This document shows, piece by piece, positions 21,027 to 31,349 of a DNA stretch of 64,000 nt (within the stretch, counting starts at the first letter, position 1; each line of letters begins with the position of its first letter). Origin of the DNA: Paucilactobacillus hokkaidonensis JCM 18461. GTDB taxonomy: Bacteria; Bacillota; Bacilli; Lactobacillales; Lactobacillaceae. The notes under the pieces were generated by a model. The model was given only the letters and a program-made list of their open reading frames with translations. It did not search any database and was not told the DNA's origin. Position numbers and translations under genes: made by a program. The stretch is taken from contig NZ_AP014680.1 of assembly GCF_000829395.1 (NCBI RefSeq), positions 1,674,001-1,738,000 on the forward strand. The letters are read 5' to 3'.

Positions 21027-21600
21027 TTCCTTTCAGATAATTTAAATCCAAAACCATATTAAGCGCATCTTCATGATCTCCAAAATAATATCTTTTCTTA
21101 ACATTTTTAACTAAAAATCCCATTTTTTTGTATAATCTTTGTGCTGCCGTGTTACTAACACGCACTTCTAAACTCATTTTATCCATATCAATTAATACTG
21201 CTTTCCTGATTAATTTACGGATTAAATACCGTCCAATCCCTTGATTCTGATAAGTCGGCGTTACTGCAATATTAGTAATATGTGCTTCATTTTTTTGTCG
21301 ATCAAATGAACAGCCCGCAAACCCTAATAATTTATCATTTTGCCGCACTACCAAATATAAACGATCTCGCTGGCGCCTAATTTCTTGTACAAATGCACTT
21401 TCATTCCATGGCGTGGCACCATATACCTGTTGCTCCACTTGCAATATTTCGGGTACATCAGCAACTTGTGCGCGCGCCAAAAAATAGTCGGTACCATTAA
21501 TCGATACGACCGCGTTTTTTAGTTCTAATATGTTGGAAATTTCGTCTCGTCGGCGTTGCTGGCGACCTTCTTTAATCCATCGTTTAAACTTCTCGAACAT
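21019..21600 (-). CDS. rimI: Ribosomal protein N-acetyltransferase RimI-like (GNAT)
   Basis: 193 residues. An extra basic N-terminus of about 45 residues precedes the GNAT fold; the acetyl-CoA loop is [14 protein letters not shown] near residue 140. E. coli RimI acetylates ribosomal protein S18; here the substrate is inferred. The overlap with both tsaB and tsaD (17 and 8 bases) shows one polycistronic message. The long N-terminal extension is common in lactobacilli. Confidence 0.9.
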   Translation of the reverse strand: MFEKFKRWIKEGRQQRRRDEISNILELKNAVVSINGTDYFLARAQVADVPEILQVEQQVYGATPWNESAFVQEIRRQRDRLYLVVRQNDKLLGFAGCSFDRQKNEAHITNIAVTPTYQNQGIGRYLIRKLIRKAVLIDMDKMSLEVRVSNTAAQRLYKKMGFLVKNVKKRYYFGDHEDALNMVLDLNYLKGNE

Positions 21601-22312
21601 AAGATTGATTTATCTCTCCCGGATGCAGTTTTTGCCACTGTGCTTCGGCTTCAGTCACTCTTAAATAGTTCGGAATGAAGCCATCAATATCATTGACTGG
21701 TGATTCTTGATCGCTTAATAATGCCAGCTGATAAGCTGACGGAATGCTTGCTGTGCTAGGTGCCAATTCAAACTTAGCTCCATTTGTTAATTGTATTTGT
21801 TTCTTCAGTATATCGGTAACATCACCAACTAATAATGCGCCTTCTTGATCCTGCAATCCAACTAACAGCTCACTAAATTGAGCATGTTGTTCAGGCACCA
21901 CAGTAGTTAGTTGGTTGTCATGCCATTTGAACCCGCCCGCAAAGACATTACCACGTCGTGCATCAAAAAAAGATACTACTAATCGATTCGGCATTAACCT
22001 CGCCACATTAGCTGCAATTAGTTTCAAACTTGAAATTCCAACTAGTTCAATGTTTAAGGTTGCGGCTAAAGTTTTAGCTGTCGTTACCGCGATTCTAATA
22101 CCAGTATATGATCCTGGCCCTTTTGCGACAGCAACCCGATCAAGTTGTTCCGGTTGCCAATTAGCCGCCTGCATCAATTTTTCAATTACTGGCATCAGAT
22201 AAACACTATGATTTTTAGATAAATTAAGTGTTGTTTCTGCAACCAACTGTTCGTCTTCAACTAATGCAACACTTAGTGGATGATTAGAAGTATCCATTGC
22301 TAAAATTTTCAT
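21584..22312 (-). CDS. tsaB: tRNA threonylcarbamoylation protein TsaB
   Basis: Non-catalytic dimer partner of TsaD. 242 residues from MKILAMDTSNHPLSVAL (ATG 22312), with a G-rich ribosome site just upstream; a longer in-frame start ten codons earlier also exists but lies upstream of that site. The signature KGPGSYTGIRIAVTTAKTLA is at about residue 70. First gene of the tsaB-rimI-tsaD operon, separated from galE by a terminator. Confidence 0.94.
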   Translation of the reverse strand: MKILAMDTSNHPLSVALVEDEQLVAETTLNLSKNHSVYLMPVIEKLMQAANWQPEQLDRVAVAKGPGSYTGIRIAVTTAKTLAATLNIELVGISSLKLIAANVARLMPNRLVVSFFDARRGNVFAGGFKWHDNQLTTVVPEQHAQFSELLVGLQDQEGALLVGDVTDILKKQIQLTNGAKFELAPSTASIPSAYQLALLSDQESPVNDIDGFIPNYLRVTEAEAQWQKLHPGEINQSYVREV

Positions 22313-22373
22313 GTCACCCATCCCCTCGTTTTTAATCCTCACCTATCTTACCACAATCAGATAAAATGAAAAT

Positions 22374-22404
22374 AAAAAAAGCAAGACATTCTCTGTCTTA
22401 CTTT
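22374..22404 (-). terminator. Intrinsic terminator of galE
   Basis: Minus strand GTAAGACA, loop GAGAA, TGTCTTGC, then a run of T (complement of AAAAAAA at 22374-22380). It lies 8 bases after the galE stop. Confidence 0.85.
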
Positions 22405-22411
22405 CACACTA

Positions 22412-23407
22412 TTATTTACGATCATTGTAACCATTTGGATGCGTTGAGTGCCACTTCCAAGCAGTTTTGATAATATCATGTACATCATCAAACTGTGGTT
22501 TCCAGCCCAAAACATCACGAGCCTTATCACTAGCAGCAACCAATGAATCCGGATCTCCTGGTCGCCGAGGAGCTACTTTAGCAGGAATTGGTTTGCCAGT
22601 TACTTCTCGAGCAGCCTCCAACATTTGTTTGTTTGAAAATCCAGTAGACGACCCTAAATTAAAGGCTTGACTGTCGTTTCCTTTAGCTAAGTATTCAAGT
22701 GCCAAGATGTGTGCATCTGCCAAATCCATAACATGCACGTAGTCACGAACATTAGTACCATCTGGAGTATCATAGTCGTCTCCAAAGATACTTAATTCAT
22801 CTCGTTTACCTTGAGCTACTTGTAAAATTATTGGTACCAAATGAGTTTCTGGTCCATGATCTTCACCAATTGAACCGTCTGGCTTGGCACCAGCGACATT
22901 AAAGTAACGAAGTGCCACAAACTTGATGCCATAGGCCACATCAGTCCAATGCATAATTTTTTCCATCAATAGCTTACTTTCACCATAAGGGTTAATTGGT
23001 ATTTGTGGATCGGTTTCCTTGATTGGAATTGACGTTGGAATACCATAAGTAGCTGCAGTCGAAGAAAAGACAATCCGTTTTACGTTATGATCACGCATTA
23101 CTTCTAACAAAGTAATCATACCGCCCGTATTATTATCAAAATATTTCAGTGGCTTTTCCATTGACTCAGGTACAACTGAAAAGGCTGCGAAATGCACAAC
23201 TGCCTCAATTGGTTCGGCAGTAAATACACCGTCTAAAAACTTATGGTCGCGAACATCGCCTTCATAAAACTTAGCCTTTGAATCGATGGCATCTTTATGA
23301 CCAGTTGATAAATTATCAACCACCACCACACTTTGCCCTTGTTCGATTAAGCGCGCTACCATATGTGACCCAATGTATCCTGCTCCACCAGCTACTAAAA
23401 TTGACAT
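22412..23407 (-). CDS. galE: UDP-glucose 4-epimerase GalE
   Basis: Interconverts UDP-glucose and UDP-galactose for galactose use and cell-wall sugars. 331 residues. NAD-binding GGAGYIGSH near residue 8, the catalytic YGESK motif (Tyr and Lys of the short-chain dehydrogenase triad) near residue 148, RYFNVAGA, and the ending of a full-length epimerase. Start at 23407 with GGAGGAAT upstream. It is not linked to other galactose genes here, which suggests a housekeeping cell-surface role. Confidence 0.95.
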   Translation of the reverse strand: MSILVAGGAGYIGSHMVARLIEQGQSVVVVDNLSTGHKDAIDSKAKFYEGDVRDHKFLDGVFTAEPIEAVVHFAAFSVVPESMEKPLKYFDNNTGGMITLLEVMRDHNVKRIVFSSTAATYGIPTSIPIKETDPQIPINPYGESKLLMEKIMHWTDVAYGIKFVALRYFNVAGAKPDGSIGEDHGPETHLVPIILQVAQGKRDELSIFGDDYDTPDGTNVRDYVHVMDLADAHILALEYLAKGNDSQAFNLGSSTGFSNKQMLEAAREVTGKPIPAKVAPRRPGDPDSLVAASDKARDVLGWKPQFDDVHDIIKTAWKWHSTHPNGYNDRK

Positions 23408-23455
23408 TGTATTCCTCCAACTAATTCTATTATTTAAATCTAGTTTACCACAAAA

Positions 23456-24229
23456 TTAATTTTGTGAGCGCTTAATCCACCAGCAATTAGCCTGGGTTGT
23501 CAAAACATTATCAACTTTAATTTCATGTTTTGTCATTAATTCAGTATCCTGTGAATCCGTTTGCGGCACCGTTGCAAAACTATCAACCATTTGACCATAG
23601 CGAATTTCACGAGCATATTTGATGTTCATTTTTTTCAATGTGTGCGTTTTTAAAAAGTCAGCGCCCAACACGTCCAACATCCAATCAAAATAATGGGAAT
23701 TATTAACATGATGATTGGAATCAATATCATAATAGCGAACCCGGTATTGATTACTATCAACTGCCTCGTCAGCCTCAATTGCATCCGGATTAGCAATCCG
23801 TTGAATCCGTTTTACTTCTGTAGAGTGATACGGATCAATAATCGATGCTGGAATTTTAGCCATTTTTCTTGAAGCAAAATCCATGAAAACAAACATTCCC
23901 GCAATATGAGCATATTCATGACCACTTTGATCGCGGACCCAAAACTCACGGAATGCAAAGTAACGGTTGTATGATGTTGCCCGTGTACCTAAAACAACCA
24001 CTTCATCTATTCTGGGTAAATCATTAACGTTAATTTCATAATTAGTGATCACCCAACCACCACCATTATCGTTAACAAAATCTGTGCCAACTTGTAACGA
24101 ATCACTTTGTTTGGCAGAGACTAAAACGGCCATATTAATTAACATCCCCGTTGTCACAAATCCGGGTGGATCGCATTCATAATATGTAACCTGATGTTCC
24201 ATTTCAAATTCGTTTGGTTCTAATTTCAC
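23456..24229 (-). CDS. Acyl-ACP thioesterase
   Basis: Releases fatty acids from acyl carrier protein. 257 residues, two hotdog domains: the first opens EHQVTYYECDPPGFVTTGML, the second carries the family motif DSNHHVNNSHYFDWML at about residue 168, with Asn and His as expected for the catalytic region. Its start lies 13 bases after the rsmI stop, so it is probably co-transcribed with rsmI. Substrate chain length cannot be told. Confidence 0.9.
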   Translation of the reverse strand: MKLEPNEFEMEHQVTYYECDPPGFVTTGMLINMAVLVSAKQSDSLQVGTDFVNDNGGGWVITNYEINVNDLPRIDEVVVLGTRATSYNRYFAFREFWVRDQSGHEYAHIAGMFVFMDFASRKMAKIPASIIDPYHSTEVKRIQRIANPDAIEADEAVDSNQYRVRYYDIDSNHHVNNSHYFDWMLDVLGADFLKTHTLKKMNIKYAREIRYGQMVDSFATVPQTDSQDTELMTKHEIKVDNVLTTQANCWWIKRSQN

Positions 24230-24242
24230 GAAATAATACCTC

Positions 24243-25109
24243 CTACAGCTGATGGTAATTTTTATAAACTTCCTGTCGATTTAAATTGCGTTGTTTGGCT
24301 ACTTGTTTAATGGCAACATTAGGCGCTAATCCATCTTTAATTAGGCGTCCAATTTGCTGATTAATGGGAGTTTGGTTCTCATCTATTTGCTTGTCAGGAT
24401 TAGTGTTACCTGCCAGTAAAATAACAAATTCACCACGAACATTTTCAGTGGTTGCCCACGCTAACAATTCGCCCAAAGAACCACGAAGAAATTCTTCATG
24501 CTTTTTTGTTAATTCACGTGCTAACACAGTTTGGCGCTCTTCGCCAAAAATGGCAACCATGTTAGTTAACGTCTTTTTAAGTCTATGTGGTGCTTCATAA
24601 AAAATTAGTGTTTCAGGCCGAGCCATTAATTGCTGTAATTCTTCTTCTTGCTGTCCATCTTTTCTGCCTAAAAAGCCGTAAAAATAAAACGGCTGTGAAA
24701 TTAGGCCAGAAGCAATTAAGCCAGTTAATCCGGCGTTGGCCCCAGGTAGTGGTACCACAGCAATCTGTTGCGTTACACATTGTGCCACCAATTCTTGGCC
24801 TGGATCAGAAATTGACGGCATCCCCGCATCACTCACCTGAGCAATTGATAAACCTGCTTGCAGTTTTTCAATTAATTGTGGTATTCGTTCATTTGTATTG
24901 TGCTCGTGGAAACTAATTTGCTTCGTTTCAATTTCAAAATGATTTAATAATTTTTGTGTATTCCGTGTGTCCTCAGCAGCAATCAAATCAACATCTTTCA
25001 ATGTTTGAACTGCACGAAATGTCATATCTTGTAAGTTACCAATCGGTGTCGGAACTAAATACAAAACACCGTCAGTATGATTGCCAAAGCTTTGCTGTGC
25101 TTGCATCAA
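24243..25109 (-). CDS. rsmI: 16S rRNA (cytidine-2'-O)-methyltransferase RsmI
   Basis: Methylates C1402 of 16S rRNA. 288 residues, tetrapyrrole methylase fold: PTPIGNLQDMTFRAVQTL near the start, AAEDTRNTQKLL, the SAM-site stretch SDAGMPSISDPG near residue 95, and FYEAPHRLKKTL. The C-terminal 40 residues include a small helical tail. It sits 22 bp after yabA, as in Bacillus, inside the leftward replication-repair cluster. Confidence 0.94.
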   Translation of the reverse strand: MMQAQQSFGNHTDGVLYLVPTPIGNLQDMTFRAVQTLKDVDLIAAEDTRNTQKLLNHFEIETKQISFHEHNTNERIPQLIEKLQAGLSIAQVSDAGMPSISDPGQELVAQCVTQQIAVVPLPGANAGLTGLIASGLISQPFYFYGFLGRKDGQQEEELQQLMARPETLIFYEAPHRLKKTLTNMVAIFGEERQTVLARELTKKHEEFLRGSLGELLAWATTENVRGEFVILLAGNTNPDKQIDENQTPINQQIGRLIKDGLAPNVAIKQVAKQRNLNRQEVYKNYHQL

Positions 25110-25130
25110 GCTTTCCTCCCGACTAAATAA

Positions 25131-25472
25131 TTACTTTTGATGCCGTCCAAAGATAGCATCTAAACAAAATGTACATGATTCGTTACGCTCAAGTCGTTTA
25201 CCATAATATTCATTACAAACATGAAACCCTTGTTCATATAACTTTTGTAAATTTTGACGTGGATTAGATAATTCACTAGGATCGCTTTGATCCTGTGTTT
25301 TAACAATCACCTGATGTAGATGTTCATTTTCGATTGATAATTCAGCATTTTCTTCTAAAATTTCGGTCATTCTAGTTTGTAATTGTTCCATATTGTCTAA
25401 CAAATCTTTTGTTTGCTTAGTTACCTGTGTAAATCGGTCATAAATTTCGCTTTTATCTAAACTTTCATTCAC
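25131..25472 (-). CDS. yabA: Replication initiation control protein YabA
   Basis: Bridges DnaA and the sliding clamp to limit initiation. 113 residues: a leucine-zipper-like coiled coil (about residues 5-60) and a C-terminal zinc region with FHVCNEYYG and SCTFCLD giving the His/Cys ligands. It is 11 bp after holB, the standard order holB-yabA-rsmI in Firmicutes. Confidence 0.93.
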   Translation of the reverse strand: MNESLDKSEIYDRFTQVTKQTKDLLDNMEQLQTRMTEILEENAELSIENEHLHQVIVKTQDQSDPSELSNPRQNLQKLYEQGFHVCNEYYGKRLERNESCTFCLDAIFGRHQK

Positions 25473-25482
25473 AATGAATCAC

Positions 25483-26499
25483 CTACCCTTCTTTCAATTG
25501 ATCAATAATTCGAATGGTTAACTGTTCTACTATATTTTGAAAGCTGACATTTTGATCTAACAATTTTCCAGTTGTCAGCGTTAATTGGGCAACGGCAGTA
25601 ATTTTACGAGTACTATATTGCAAAACTGCTTTATTAATGGCATCAATCACGGTTTGATAACTAATTTTAGTTGTTGATTCCTGGCTAGCGACAAACATCG
25701 TGTCGCGCCATATTAGCATAATCATCGTTAGCAGTACTTGTTGATGCTCCCGATTGTTGGCTAATTTCATAATGGCCGTTTGAACTAATACAAATGCCTG
25801 CATATCTTTTTGGCTAACAGCCTGATACCATTGTTCAATTGCCTTTTTTGCATTAACTAGCCAGTCTTCTTGCATTAATTCAACGACTTCCGTAATTGAA
25901 TTAGTTAAATTAGCAGCTAATACTGCAACATTCTCTGGAATCTCTTGTTGCCGTAATAACTCATTAAATGCTTCCGGCTTAAGTGGTGGTAGATCAATAA
26001 TTTGAGTACGAGATTGAATGGTTGGCAGAATGGCACTTTTATTTGTAGTTAGCAGAAAGGCAACAAATTCACCACTAGGCTCCTCTAAAAACTTTAACAA
26101 ACTATTAGCCGCACTGACAGTCATTTTATCGGCATCTCGAATAATAAAGATCTTTTTTGAGCCCTCAACTGCACTCTTGGAGAATTCAGATTTTAAATAG
26201 CGCACTTGGTCAACTTTTATTTGCCGACCATCGGGCTCAATCATGAGTACATCTGGATGCAATTGCTTACTAATCCGTTGGCATTCTTCACAAGTTCCAT
26301 CTGGTTGTCCATCTTTGACATGTAAACAAAAAAGACGCATTGCAACCCACTGCGCTAACTGTGTTTTGCCTACGCCAGATGGGCCCACTAATAAGTAGGC
26401 ATGCGCCAATTCATCATGTTCAATTGCCAAGCCAAATTGATGAACTAGTTGTGGTTGATTTTCATTGATATTTTCAAGAATAGTTTGCATTATACCCAC
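25483..26499 (-). CDS. holB: DNA polymerase III delta' subunit HolB
   Basis: Clamp-loader subunit, 338 residues. It keeps a P-loop (GPSGVGKTQLAQW near residue 42), the zinc site (C near residues 58, 68, 71 and the ECQRIS stretch), and FLEEPSGEFVAFLLTT with the sensor region. It lies after darA by 4 bases and before yabA, forming the tmk-darA-holB-yabA-rsmI run. Confidence 0.95.
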   Translation of the reverse strand: MGIMQTILENINENQPQLVHQFGLAIEHDELAHAYLLVGPSGVGKTQLAQWVAMRLFCLHVKDGQPDGTCEECQRISKQLHPDVLMIEPDGRQIKVDQVRYLKSEFSKSAVEGSKKIFIIRDADKMTVSAANSLLKFLEEPSGEFVAFLLTTNKSAILPTIQSRTQIIDLPPLKPEAFNELLRQQEIPENVAVLAANLTNSITEVVELMQEDWLVNAKKAIEQWYQAVSQKDMQAFVLVQTAIMKLANNREHQQVLLTMIMLIWRDTMFVASQESTTKISYQTVIDAINKAVLQYSTRKITAVAQLTLTTGKLLDQNVSFQNIVEQLTIRIIDQLKEG

Positions 26500-26502
26500 A
26501 CT

Positions 26503-26841
26503 TTAAAATTGATGGAATTGTTCAATCGGTAAAACAAACACTGTTGCTCCACCTACTTGTACTTCAACCGGATATGATGCAGAAGCATCCATAGAAACAT
26601 CCATATTAACTTGTGGTGTCATAAATTGACCGCGAGCATGGGATGTTTTTTTGATCAACGCCAATACTTCTTCTACCCGTTCATCTTCAATTCCAACCAA
26701 AAATGTTGTATTACCAGAACGTAAAAACCCTCCTGTAGAAGACAGTTTGGTTGCTCTGACGTTAGCTTCAATAAATTCATTACTTAAAACGTTGCTATCT
26801 TTGTCTTGCACAATGGCAATAATCATTTTCATCGTAGTCAC
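26503..26841 (-). CDS. darA: PII-like cyclic-di-AMP receptor DarA (YaaQ)
   Basis: 112 residues; DUF970/PII-like fold. MKMIIAIVQDKDSNVL at the start, TKLSSTGGFLRSGNTTFLVG at about residues 30-50 (ligand loop), and GGATVFVLPIEQFHQF at the end. Members bind c-di-AMP, which in these bacteria controls potassium and osmolyte transport; its partner is unknown. Gene order tmk-darA-holB is standard. Confidence 0.93.
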   Translation of the reverse strand: MTTMKMIIAIVQDKDSNVLSNEFIEANVRATKLSSTGGFLRSGNTTFLVGIEDERVEEVLALIKKTSHARGQFMTPQVNMDVSMDASASYPVEVQVGGATVFVLPIEQFHQF

Positions 26842-26855
26842 TCCTAACTGACAAG

Positions 26856-27494
26856 TTAAAACAAGTCGGGATATTTGCGTACAATTGTTGCTTGAACTGC
26901 TGCAACAACCTCGTCAAATGGTTGACTCGCATCGATTAATTTAATTCTACCGGGATATTGTTCTAATAATTTTAAATAAGCTGATCGTACTCGCTGATGG
27001 AATGCCAGTTGTTCAACGTCTAGTCGATTAATTTCATTTTGTCGATGTTGCTTAATCCGCTGAATGCCTTCTTGGGGTTCAATATCTAGATAAATCGTTA
27101 AATCTGGTTCTAGCCCATCAGTTGCAAATTGGTTCATTTGCCAAACTTCTTTAGCGCCAATCTTGCGACCAGCTCCTTGATAAGCAATCGAACTATCAAC
27201 ATAACGATCAGACAAAACGACCTTGCCTGCATCTAAAGCTGGGATAACCTGCTCCACCAAATGCTGTCTTCTGGCGGCAGCATATAACAAAGCCTCCGTT
27301 CGAGCATCCATTTGTGTGTTGGCTTTATCAAGGATAATATGGCGAATAGACTCAGAAATTGGATTACCGCCAGGCTCACGTGTCAACAATAATTGATCGC
27401 CCAACTGTTTTGTTAACTTAATATCAATTTCTTTTAAGACACTCGTCTTACCGGCACCATCTGGACCCTCAAACGAAATAAATTTTCCTTGCAA
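26856..27494 (-). CDS. tmk: Thymidylate kinase
   Basis: dTMP to dTDP step for DNA synthesis; 212 residues. P-loop FEGPDGAGKTS at about residue 8, the DR(Y/H) motif LSDRYVDSSIAYQGAG, and a LID region without the E. coli basic residues in the loop. It stands 14 bp before darA and 30 bp after yaaL. Confidence 0.96.
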   Translation of the reverse strand: MQGKFISFEGPDGAGKTSVLKEIDIKLTKQLGDQLLLTREPGGNPISESIRHIILDKANTQMDARTEALLYAAARRQHLVEQVIPALDAGKVVLSDRYVDSSIAYQGAGRKIGAKEVWQMNQFATDGLEPDLTIYLDIEPQEGIQRIKQHRQNEINRLDVEQLAFHQRVRSAYLKLLEQYPGRIKLIDASQPFDEVVAAVQATIVRKYPDLF

Positions 27495-27524
27495 AGTTAT
27501 CTACCCCAATTTCAGCTTTTAAAA

Positions 27525-27770
27525 TTAACGTTCTACCATACTTGGCTGTATTTGGCCATGAACCTGTCGCCTTCTAGCCTCACGGTACAAATATAAATAC
27601 TTTTTTTCTTGCAGTTTAGTATTCATTGCCAACTCATTATCTGTCTCACTTTCATACACAGCAGCTTGAGTTTCTTTGGCATGATCCCAATCGGCTTTAG
27701 TCATATAAATTAATTGTAACAGTTGTTGATCATATTGTTGCTTTAATTTCCCAGTTTGCTTTTTAAACAC
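27525..27770 (-). CDS. yaaL: YaaL family small protein (DUF2508)
   Basis: 81 residues, charged and helical throughout, no membrane segment. It occupies the place of Bacillus yaaL between recR and tmk. The function is unknown. The start at 27770 lies 10 bases after the recR stop, so the two share a message. Confidence 0.8.
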   Translation of the reverse strand: MFKKQTGKLKQQYDQQLLQLIYMTKADWDHAKETQAAVYESETDNELAMNTKLQEKKYLYLYREARRRQVHGQIQPSMVER

Positions 27771-27780
27771 TTGTTGCCTC

Positions 27781-28380
27781 CTAGATTTCCGTCCGTCCTT
27801 CTACTGCTTTGAACAGAGTCATTTCATCAGCATAATCAATGTCTGCGCCAACTGATAATCCATGTGCAAGGCGGGTTACTTTAATCCCGGCCGGTTTAAT
27901 CAATCGTGACAAGTACATTGCCGTTGCTTCACCTTCCGACGAAGCGTTGGTTGCTACAATTACTTCTTTAACAGCATCGTTTTGTTGTAATCTGGTCAAC
28001 AATGACGCAATATTAATATCTTCTGGACCAGTACCCTCAATTGGTGATAACACACCATGCAGCACATGATACAATCCATGATATTCCTTCATTTTTTCCA
28101 TTGACATAATGTCTTTAGATTCTTCGACTACCAAGATTGTATTTTGATCACGTGATTTATCCTTACATATAATACATGGATCTTCTTCCGTAAGATTGCC
28201 ACAAATACTGCAAAAATGTAAATCTCGTTTAGCTGCAATTAGTGCTTTAGCAAAATTAGTGACATCGTCATTTTCCATACTAATAGTATAAAACGCCAAT
28301 CTAGTTGCTGTCTTACTGCCAATTCCTGGTAATTTCATATAGCTCTCAATCAATTGAGCGATTGGTTCTGGATACTGCAT
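27781..28380 (-). CDS. recR: Recombination protein RecR
   Basis: Works with RecO and RecF at gapped DNA. 199 residues: N-terminal helix-hairpin-helix ([15 protein letters not shown]), a four-cysteine zinc finger (CSIC, CIIC) near residues 57-72, and a Toprim domain with [14 protein letters not shown] and HGVLSPIEG. It follows ybaB by 15 bp, the conserved dnaX-ybaB-recR order. Confidence 0.96.
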   Translation of the reverse strand: MQYPEPIAQLIESYMKLPGIGSKTATRLAFYTISMENDDVTNFAKALIAAKRDLHFCSICGNLTEEDPCIICKDKSRDQNTILVVEESKDIMSMEKMKEYHGLYHVLHGVLSPIEGTGPEDINIASLLTRLQQNDAVKEVIVATNASSEGEATAMYLSRLIKPAGIKVTRLAHGLSVGADIDYADEMTLFKAVEGRTEI

Positions 28381-28395
28381 TCAATCAACCTTCTT

Positions 28396-28710
28396 CTACA
28401 TGCCTGGCATGCCCTTGCCGTATTTACCCATCGTCTTTTGGGTTGCGTCATCAATTTGTTTCAACCCATCGTTAACCGCCGTCAAAACTAAATCTTGTAA
28501 CATATCAACATCATCTGGATCAACTGCGGCTGCGTTAATTTTTAAATCTTTTAATTGCTTATCACCGCTAAAGGTGGCAATGACCATATCTTCTGGTGCC
28601 TTACCGGTAAATTCTTGGCTGTTAAGTGTTTCTTGTTCTGCCATCATTTCTTTTTGCATTTTTTGTGCCTGTTTCATCATTTGTTGCATATTTCCCATTC
28701 CACGCATCAT
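28396..28710 (-). CDS. ybaB: Nucleoid-associated protein YbaB/EbfC
   Basis: Small DNA-binding dimer protein, 104 residues. Methionine- and glutamine-rich N-terminal helix ([19 protein letters not shown]), central domain with [23 protein letters not shown], and a glycine-methionine-rich end. Overlapping frames on the opposite strand are shadows. Sits between dnaX and recR. Confidence 0.92.
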   Translation of the reverse strand: MMRGMGNMQQMMKQAQKMQKEMMAEQETLNSQEFTGKAPEDMVIATFSGDKQLKDLKINAAAVDPDDVDMLQDLVLTAVNDGLKQIDDATQKTMGKYGKGMPGM

Positions 28711-28727
28711 TTCGCTTTTCCACCTTT

Positions 28728-30482
28728 TCAGTCGTTTTTAACTTCAACAATGTCGTTACCAAATAACTTTTGTGCTTCAGTAACCATTTTATCATCATTT
28801 GAATCATTCGTTTCTTCTTTTGGTTCATCAATATCAGTTGCATCATCTTCGTCTTCAACCTCTTTAGTTGACGTACTTGGACGATTTAAATCGTGTTGAC
28901 TAATAAAATTTTGTCTGATAGTTGGCCATTGATCATTAGGCACATAAACAATCGAACGTGCCTCACCAATTAATTTTTTAAGATCATTTTCCATGTCTGT
29001 TTCTAGCATATCATCGGTAACAGCCTTTTGGTACAAGAATCCATAGTCAAATGCAACGATCACACCCTGTGGACTTGCTGCGACAGGTTTTGAAACATGC
29101 AATAATGCTCGCTGTGGTACCGAAAGCATATTTAACATATCTCCCCAAATATCACGCAACTTAACCAAATCGTCTTTGGTTGCTGCTTCCAAAATCGGAT
29201 AAACTTTGCTCAAATTAACTTTGATCGTTTGCGATGAACTAGTCCGTTTAGGGGTTGGCTTTGATTCGGCAGCTTGTGGTTGTTTTACCGGTTGCTGTTG
29301 TAACTGAGTTATTTCTTGTTGTAATTTAGAGACGGTATCTTGTAACTGTTCAATTTGCGGGCTTGGATCTGAAATCGCTGTTGCGCCAGTACTACTAGCG
29401 TTCAGCTGTGATAATTTAACCGTCAATACTTCCAGATAAACATCTGGATGAGTAGTAAACCGCATTTCTTGCTGAATTTCATTTAACTGATCAATCATTT
29501 GATAGAGGACACTACTATCTATTTTTTCAGCTAATGCCTTATAATCTTGCTCTGACAATCCTGTACTCTCAACATTAATTAATTCAGGTGCCTCTTGATA
29601 CAATAGAAGATCCCGCACAAATGAGATTAGGTCTTCAATAAATCTTTGACCATCCTTACCTGCACCCAGAATAGATTGCATTGTCTCCAATGCCGGTCCA
29701 CTTTGATGGTCACTAACTTGCTGCAAATACTGGTGTAACAATTGTTTGGTTACACTACCAGTCACTAACAACGCATTATCTACCGTAATTTGATTATCAC
29801 TAAATGACAATGCCTGATCTAAGATACTTAGCGCATCTCGCATACCGCCTTCTGCGGCACGCGCAATTACCCATAGTGCTTGTTCATCATATTCAACTTG
29901 CTTTTGATCCAGAATAAATTTCATTCGACCGAAACTTTCATCAGCGGATATCCTTCGAAAATCAAATCGCTGAGTTCGCGAAATGATGGTTAATGGAATT
30001 TTATGTGGCTCAGTAGTTGCTAAGATAAATACTACGTTAGCAGGTGGCTCCTCAAGCGTTTTTAATAGTGCGTTGAATGCACCAGTAGAAAGCATATGCA
30101 CTTCATCAATAATATAAACTTTATAATCTGCTTGCGTTGGTGCATATTTTGCTTTATCCCTGATGTCCCGAATTTCTTCAACACCGTTATTTGAAGCAGC
30201 ATCGATTTCAATCACATCATTTAATTGACCATTAGTAATCGCTTTACACGTATCACATTCATTACAGGGTTCACCATCTTTAAGATAATGACAATTAATT
30301 GCCTTAGCAAATATTTTTGCAGCCGACGTTTTTCCAGTTCCCCGAGGGCCTGTAAACAAATAAGCATGACTAGTTTGGTTCGTAATGAGTGCATTTTTAA
30401 GTGTCGTGGTAATAACCTGTTGGCCCACAATTTCATCAAATCGTTGTGGTCGCCATACACGATATAATGCCTGATAGCTCAT
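28728..30482 (-). CDS. dnaX: DNA polymerase III gamma/tau subunit DnaX
   Basis: Clamp-loader ATPase. 584 residues from [20 protein letters not shown] (ATG 30482, with AAAGGAAG upstream); an earlier in-frame start lacks a site. Walker [18 protein letters not shown] near 45, zinc site [17 protein letters not shown], and sensor [19 protein letters not shown]. The tail (residues 380-584) has a glutamine-rich coiled coil and the tau-like end. No programmed frameshift site was sought beyond a visual scan. Confidence 0.96.
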   Translation of the reverse strand: MSYQALYRVWRPQRFDEIVGQQVITTTLKNALITNQTSHAYLFTGPRGTGKTSAAKIFAKAINCHYLKDGEPCNECDTCKAITNGQLNDVIEIDAASNNGVEEIRDIRDKAKYAPTQADYKVYIIDEVHMLSTGAFNALLKTLEEPPANVVFILATTEPHKIPLTIISRTQRFDFRRISADESFGRMKFILDQKQVEYDEQALWVIARAAEGGMRDALSILDQALSFSDNQITVDNALLVTGSVTKQLLHQYLQQVSDHQSGPALETMQSILGAGKDGQRFIEDLISFVRDLLLYQEAPELINVESTGLSEQDYKALAEKIDSSVLYQMIDQLNEIQQEMRFTTHPDVYLEVLTVKLSQLNASSTGATAISDPSPQIEQLQDTVSKLQQEITQLQQQPVKQPQAAESKPTPKRTSSSQTIKVNLSKVYPILEAATKDDLVKLRDIWGDMLNMLSVPQRALLHVSKPVAASPQGVIVAFDYGFLYQKAVTDDMLETDMENDLKKLIGEARSIVYVPNDQWPTIRQNFISQHDLNRPSTSTKEVEDEDDATDIDEPKEETNDSNDDKMVTEAQKLFGNDIVEVKND

Positions 30483-30562
30483 ATGTTGCTTCCTTTCTAA
30501 CGGAGTATGCAAGAATTTACCTTGCGAAACACGTTTTAAAAATAACATCTAATATACGGAAA

Positions 30563-30598
30563 GAGACCGGCAACAAAACCATGTTTTGTCCCGGTCCC
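30563..30598 (-). terminator. Hairpin after the SRP RNA
   Basis: Minus strand GGGACCGGGACAAAAC, loop ATG, GTTTTGTTGCCGGTCTC, then TTTCC. The stem is strong but the T-tract is short, so it may be a weak terminator or a processing structure between ffs and dnaX. Confidence 0.55.
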
Positions 30599-30609
30599 AC
30601 TTGATTTCT

Positions 30610-30705
30610 AATAACTTAAGGCACAAGACACCTCTAACTTAGTGCTGCTTCCTTCCGGACCTGACACGATTCGTAAGCGCACCCTTGCCCTAAGGCCTTT
30701 CGGCA
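30610..30705 (-). ncRNA. ffs: Small SRP RNA (4.5S type)
   Basis: On the minus strand the universal SRP domain IV is present: GTGTCAGGTCCGGAAGGAAG followed by CAGCAC, with the GGAA tetraloop and the symmetric and asymmetric internal loops that bind Ffh. Flanks pair as CTTAGGGCAAG with CTTGTGCCTTAAG, closing the rod. It lies between tadA and dnaX, a common place in Firmicutes. End points are estimated to within about 15 bases. No Alu domain was seen, so it is the short form. Confidence 0.9.
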
Positions 30706-30848
30706 ATTAATATCATACTATAATCTGGATAAAAATACCAGCGTCTTGTCTGTAATTTTTTTCTTAGTTATGTTCACAAGACTAGTTACTCGCGGTTGAG
30801 TCAATAATAACAATTAATAAAATTGTAGAATAAATTTATTACCTTAAT

Positions 30849-31349
30849 CTACTGCATCTTATTATCATTCTTTCGTTGTTTTGCACGCTGTCGTACCTGT
30901 TTAAAAAAATCTTTCAATAGTTGACTCGACTGTTGTGCCATCAATCCACATTCTACTTGAACTTGATGGTTTAATCGTTGATCATCAAATAATTGATACA
31001 GACTTTTGACGGCCCCTGCTTTGGAATCATCAGCACCATAAACGACCTTTGGAATTCGGGCGTTTAAAATCGCTCCACTACACATAATACATGGTTCCAA
31101 CGTAACAAATAATTGACATTCCTCTAGTCGCCAACTATGGATGGTAGCACACGCCTCACTAATTGCCAACATCTCCGCATGATAGGTCACATCCTGAAAT
31201 CTTTCTCGCATGTTGTGACCACGACCAATAACTTGTCCTTGGCACACTATAACTGCACCAATGGGGACTTCAGCCATAATATCAGCTTCTTTTGCTTCAT
31301 CTAATGCTAGTTGCATAAAATACTTTTTTTGTTCAATTGTTAATGTCAT
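30849..31349 (-). CDS. tadA: tRNA-specific adenosine deaminase TadA
   Basis: Converts A34 to inosine in tRNA-Arg. 166 residues from MTLTIEQKKYFMQLALDEA (ATG 31349, GAGGATAAAC upstream); a 16-codon longer reading lacks a site. Zinc and catalytic motifs: HAEMLAI (Glu is the proton shuttle) and PCIMCSGAI. Overlaps the preceding methyltransferase gene by 17 bases. Confidence 0.95.
   Translation of the reverse strand: MTLTIEQKKYFMQLALDEAKEADIMAEVPIGAVIVCQGQVIGRGHNMRERFQDVTYHAEMLAISEACATIHSWRLEECQLFVTLEPCIMCSGAILNARIPKVVYGADDSKAGAVKSLYQLFDDQRLNHQVQVECGLMAQQSSQLLKDFFKQVRQRAKQRKNDNKMQ

Noticed and set aside
28400-28899. Long frames on the plus strand opposite ybaB and dnaX
   Set aside because: Antisense shadows of well-supported genes; Cys/Ser/Phe-rich translations without ribosome sites.
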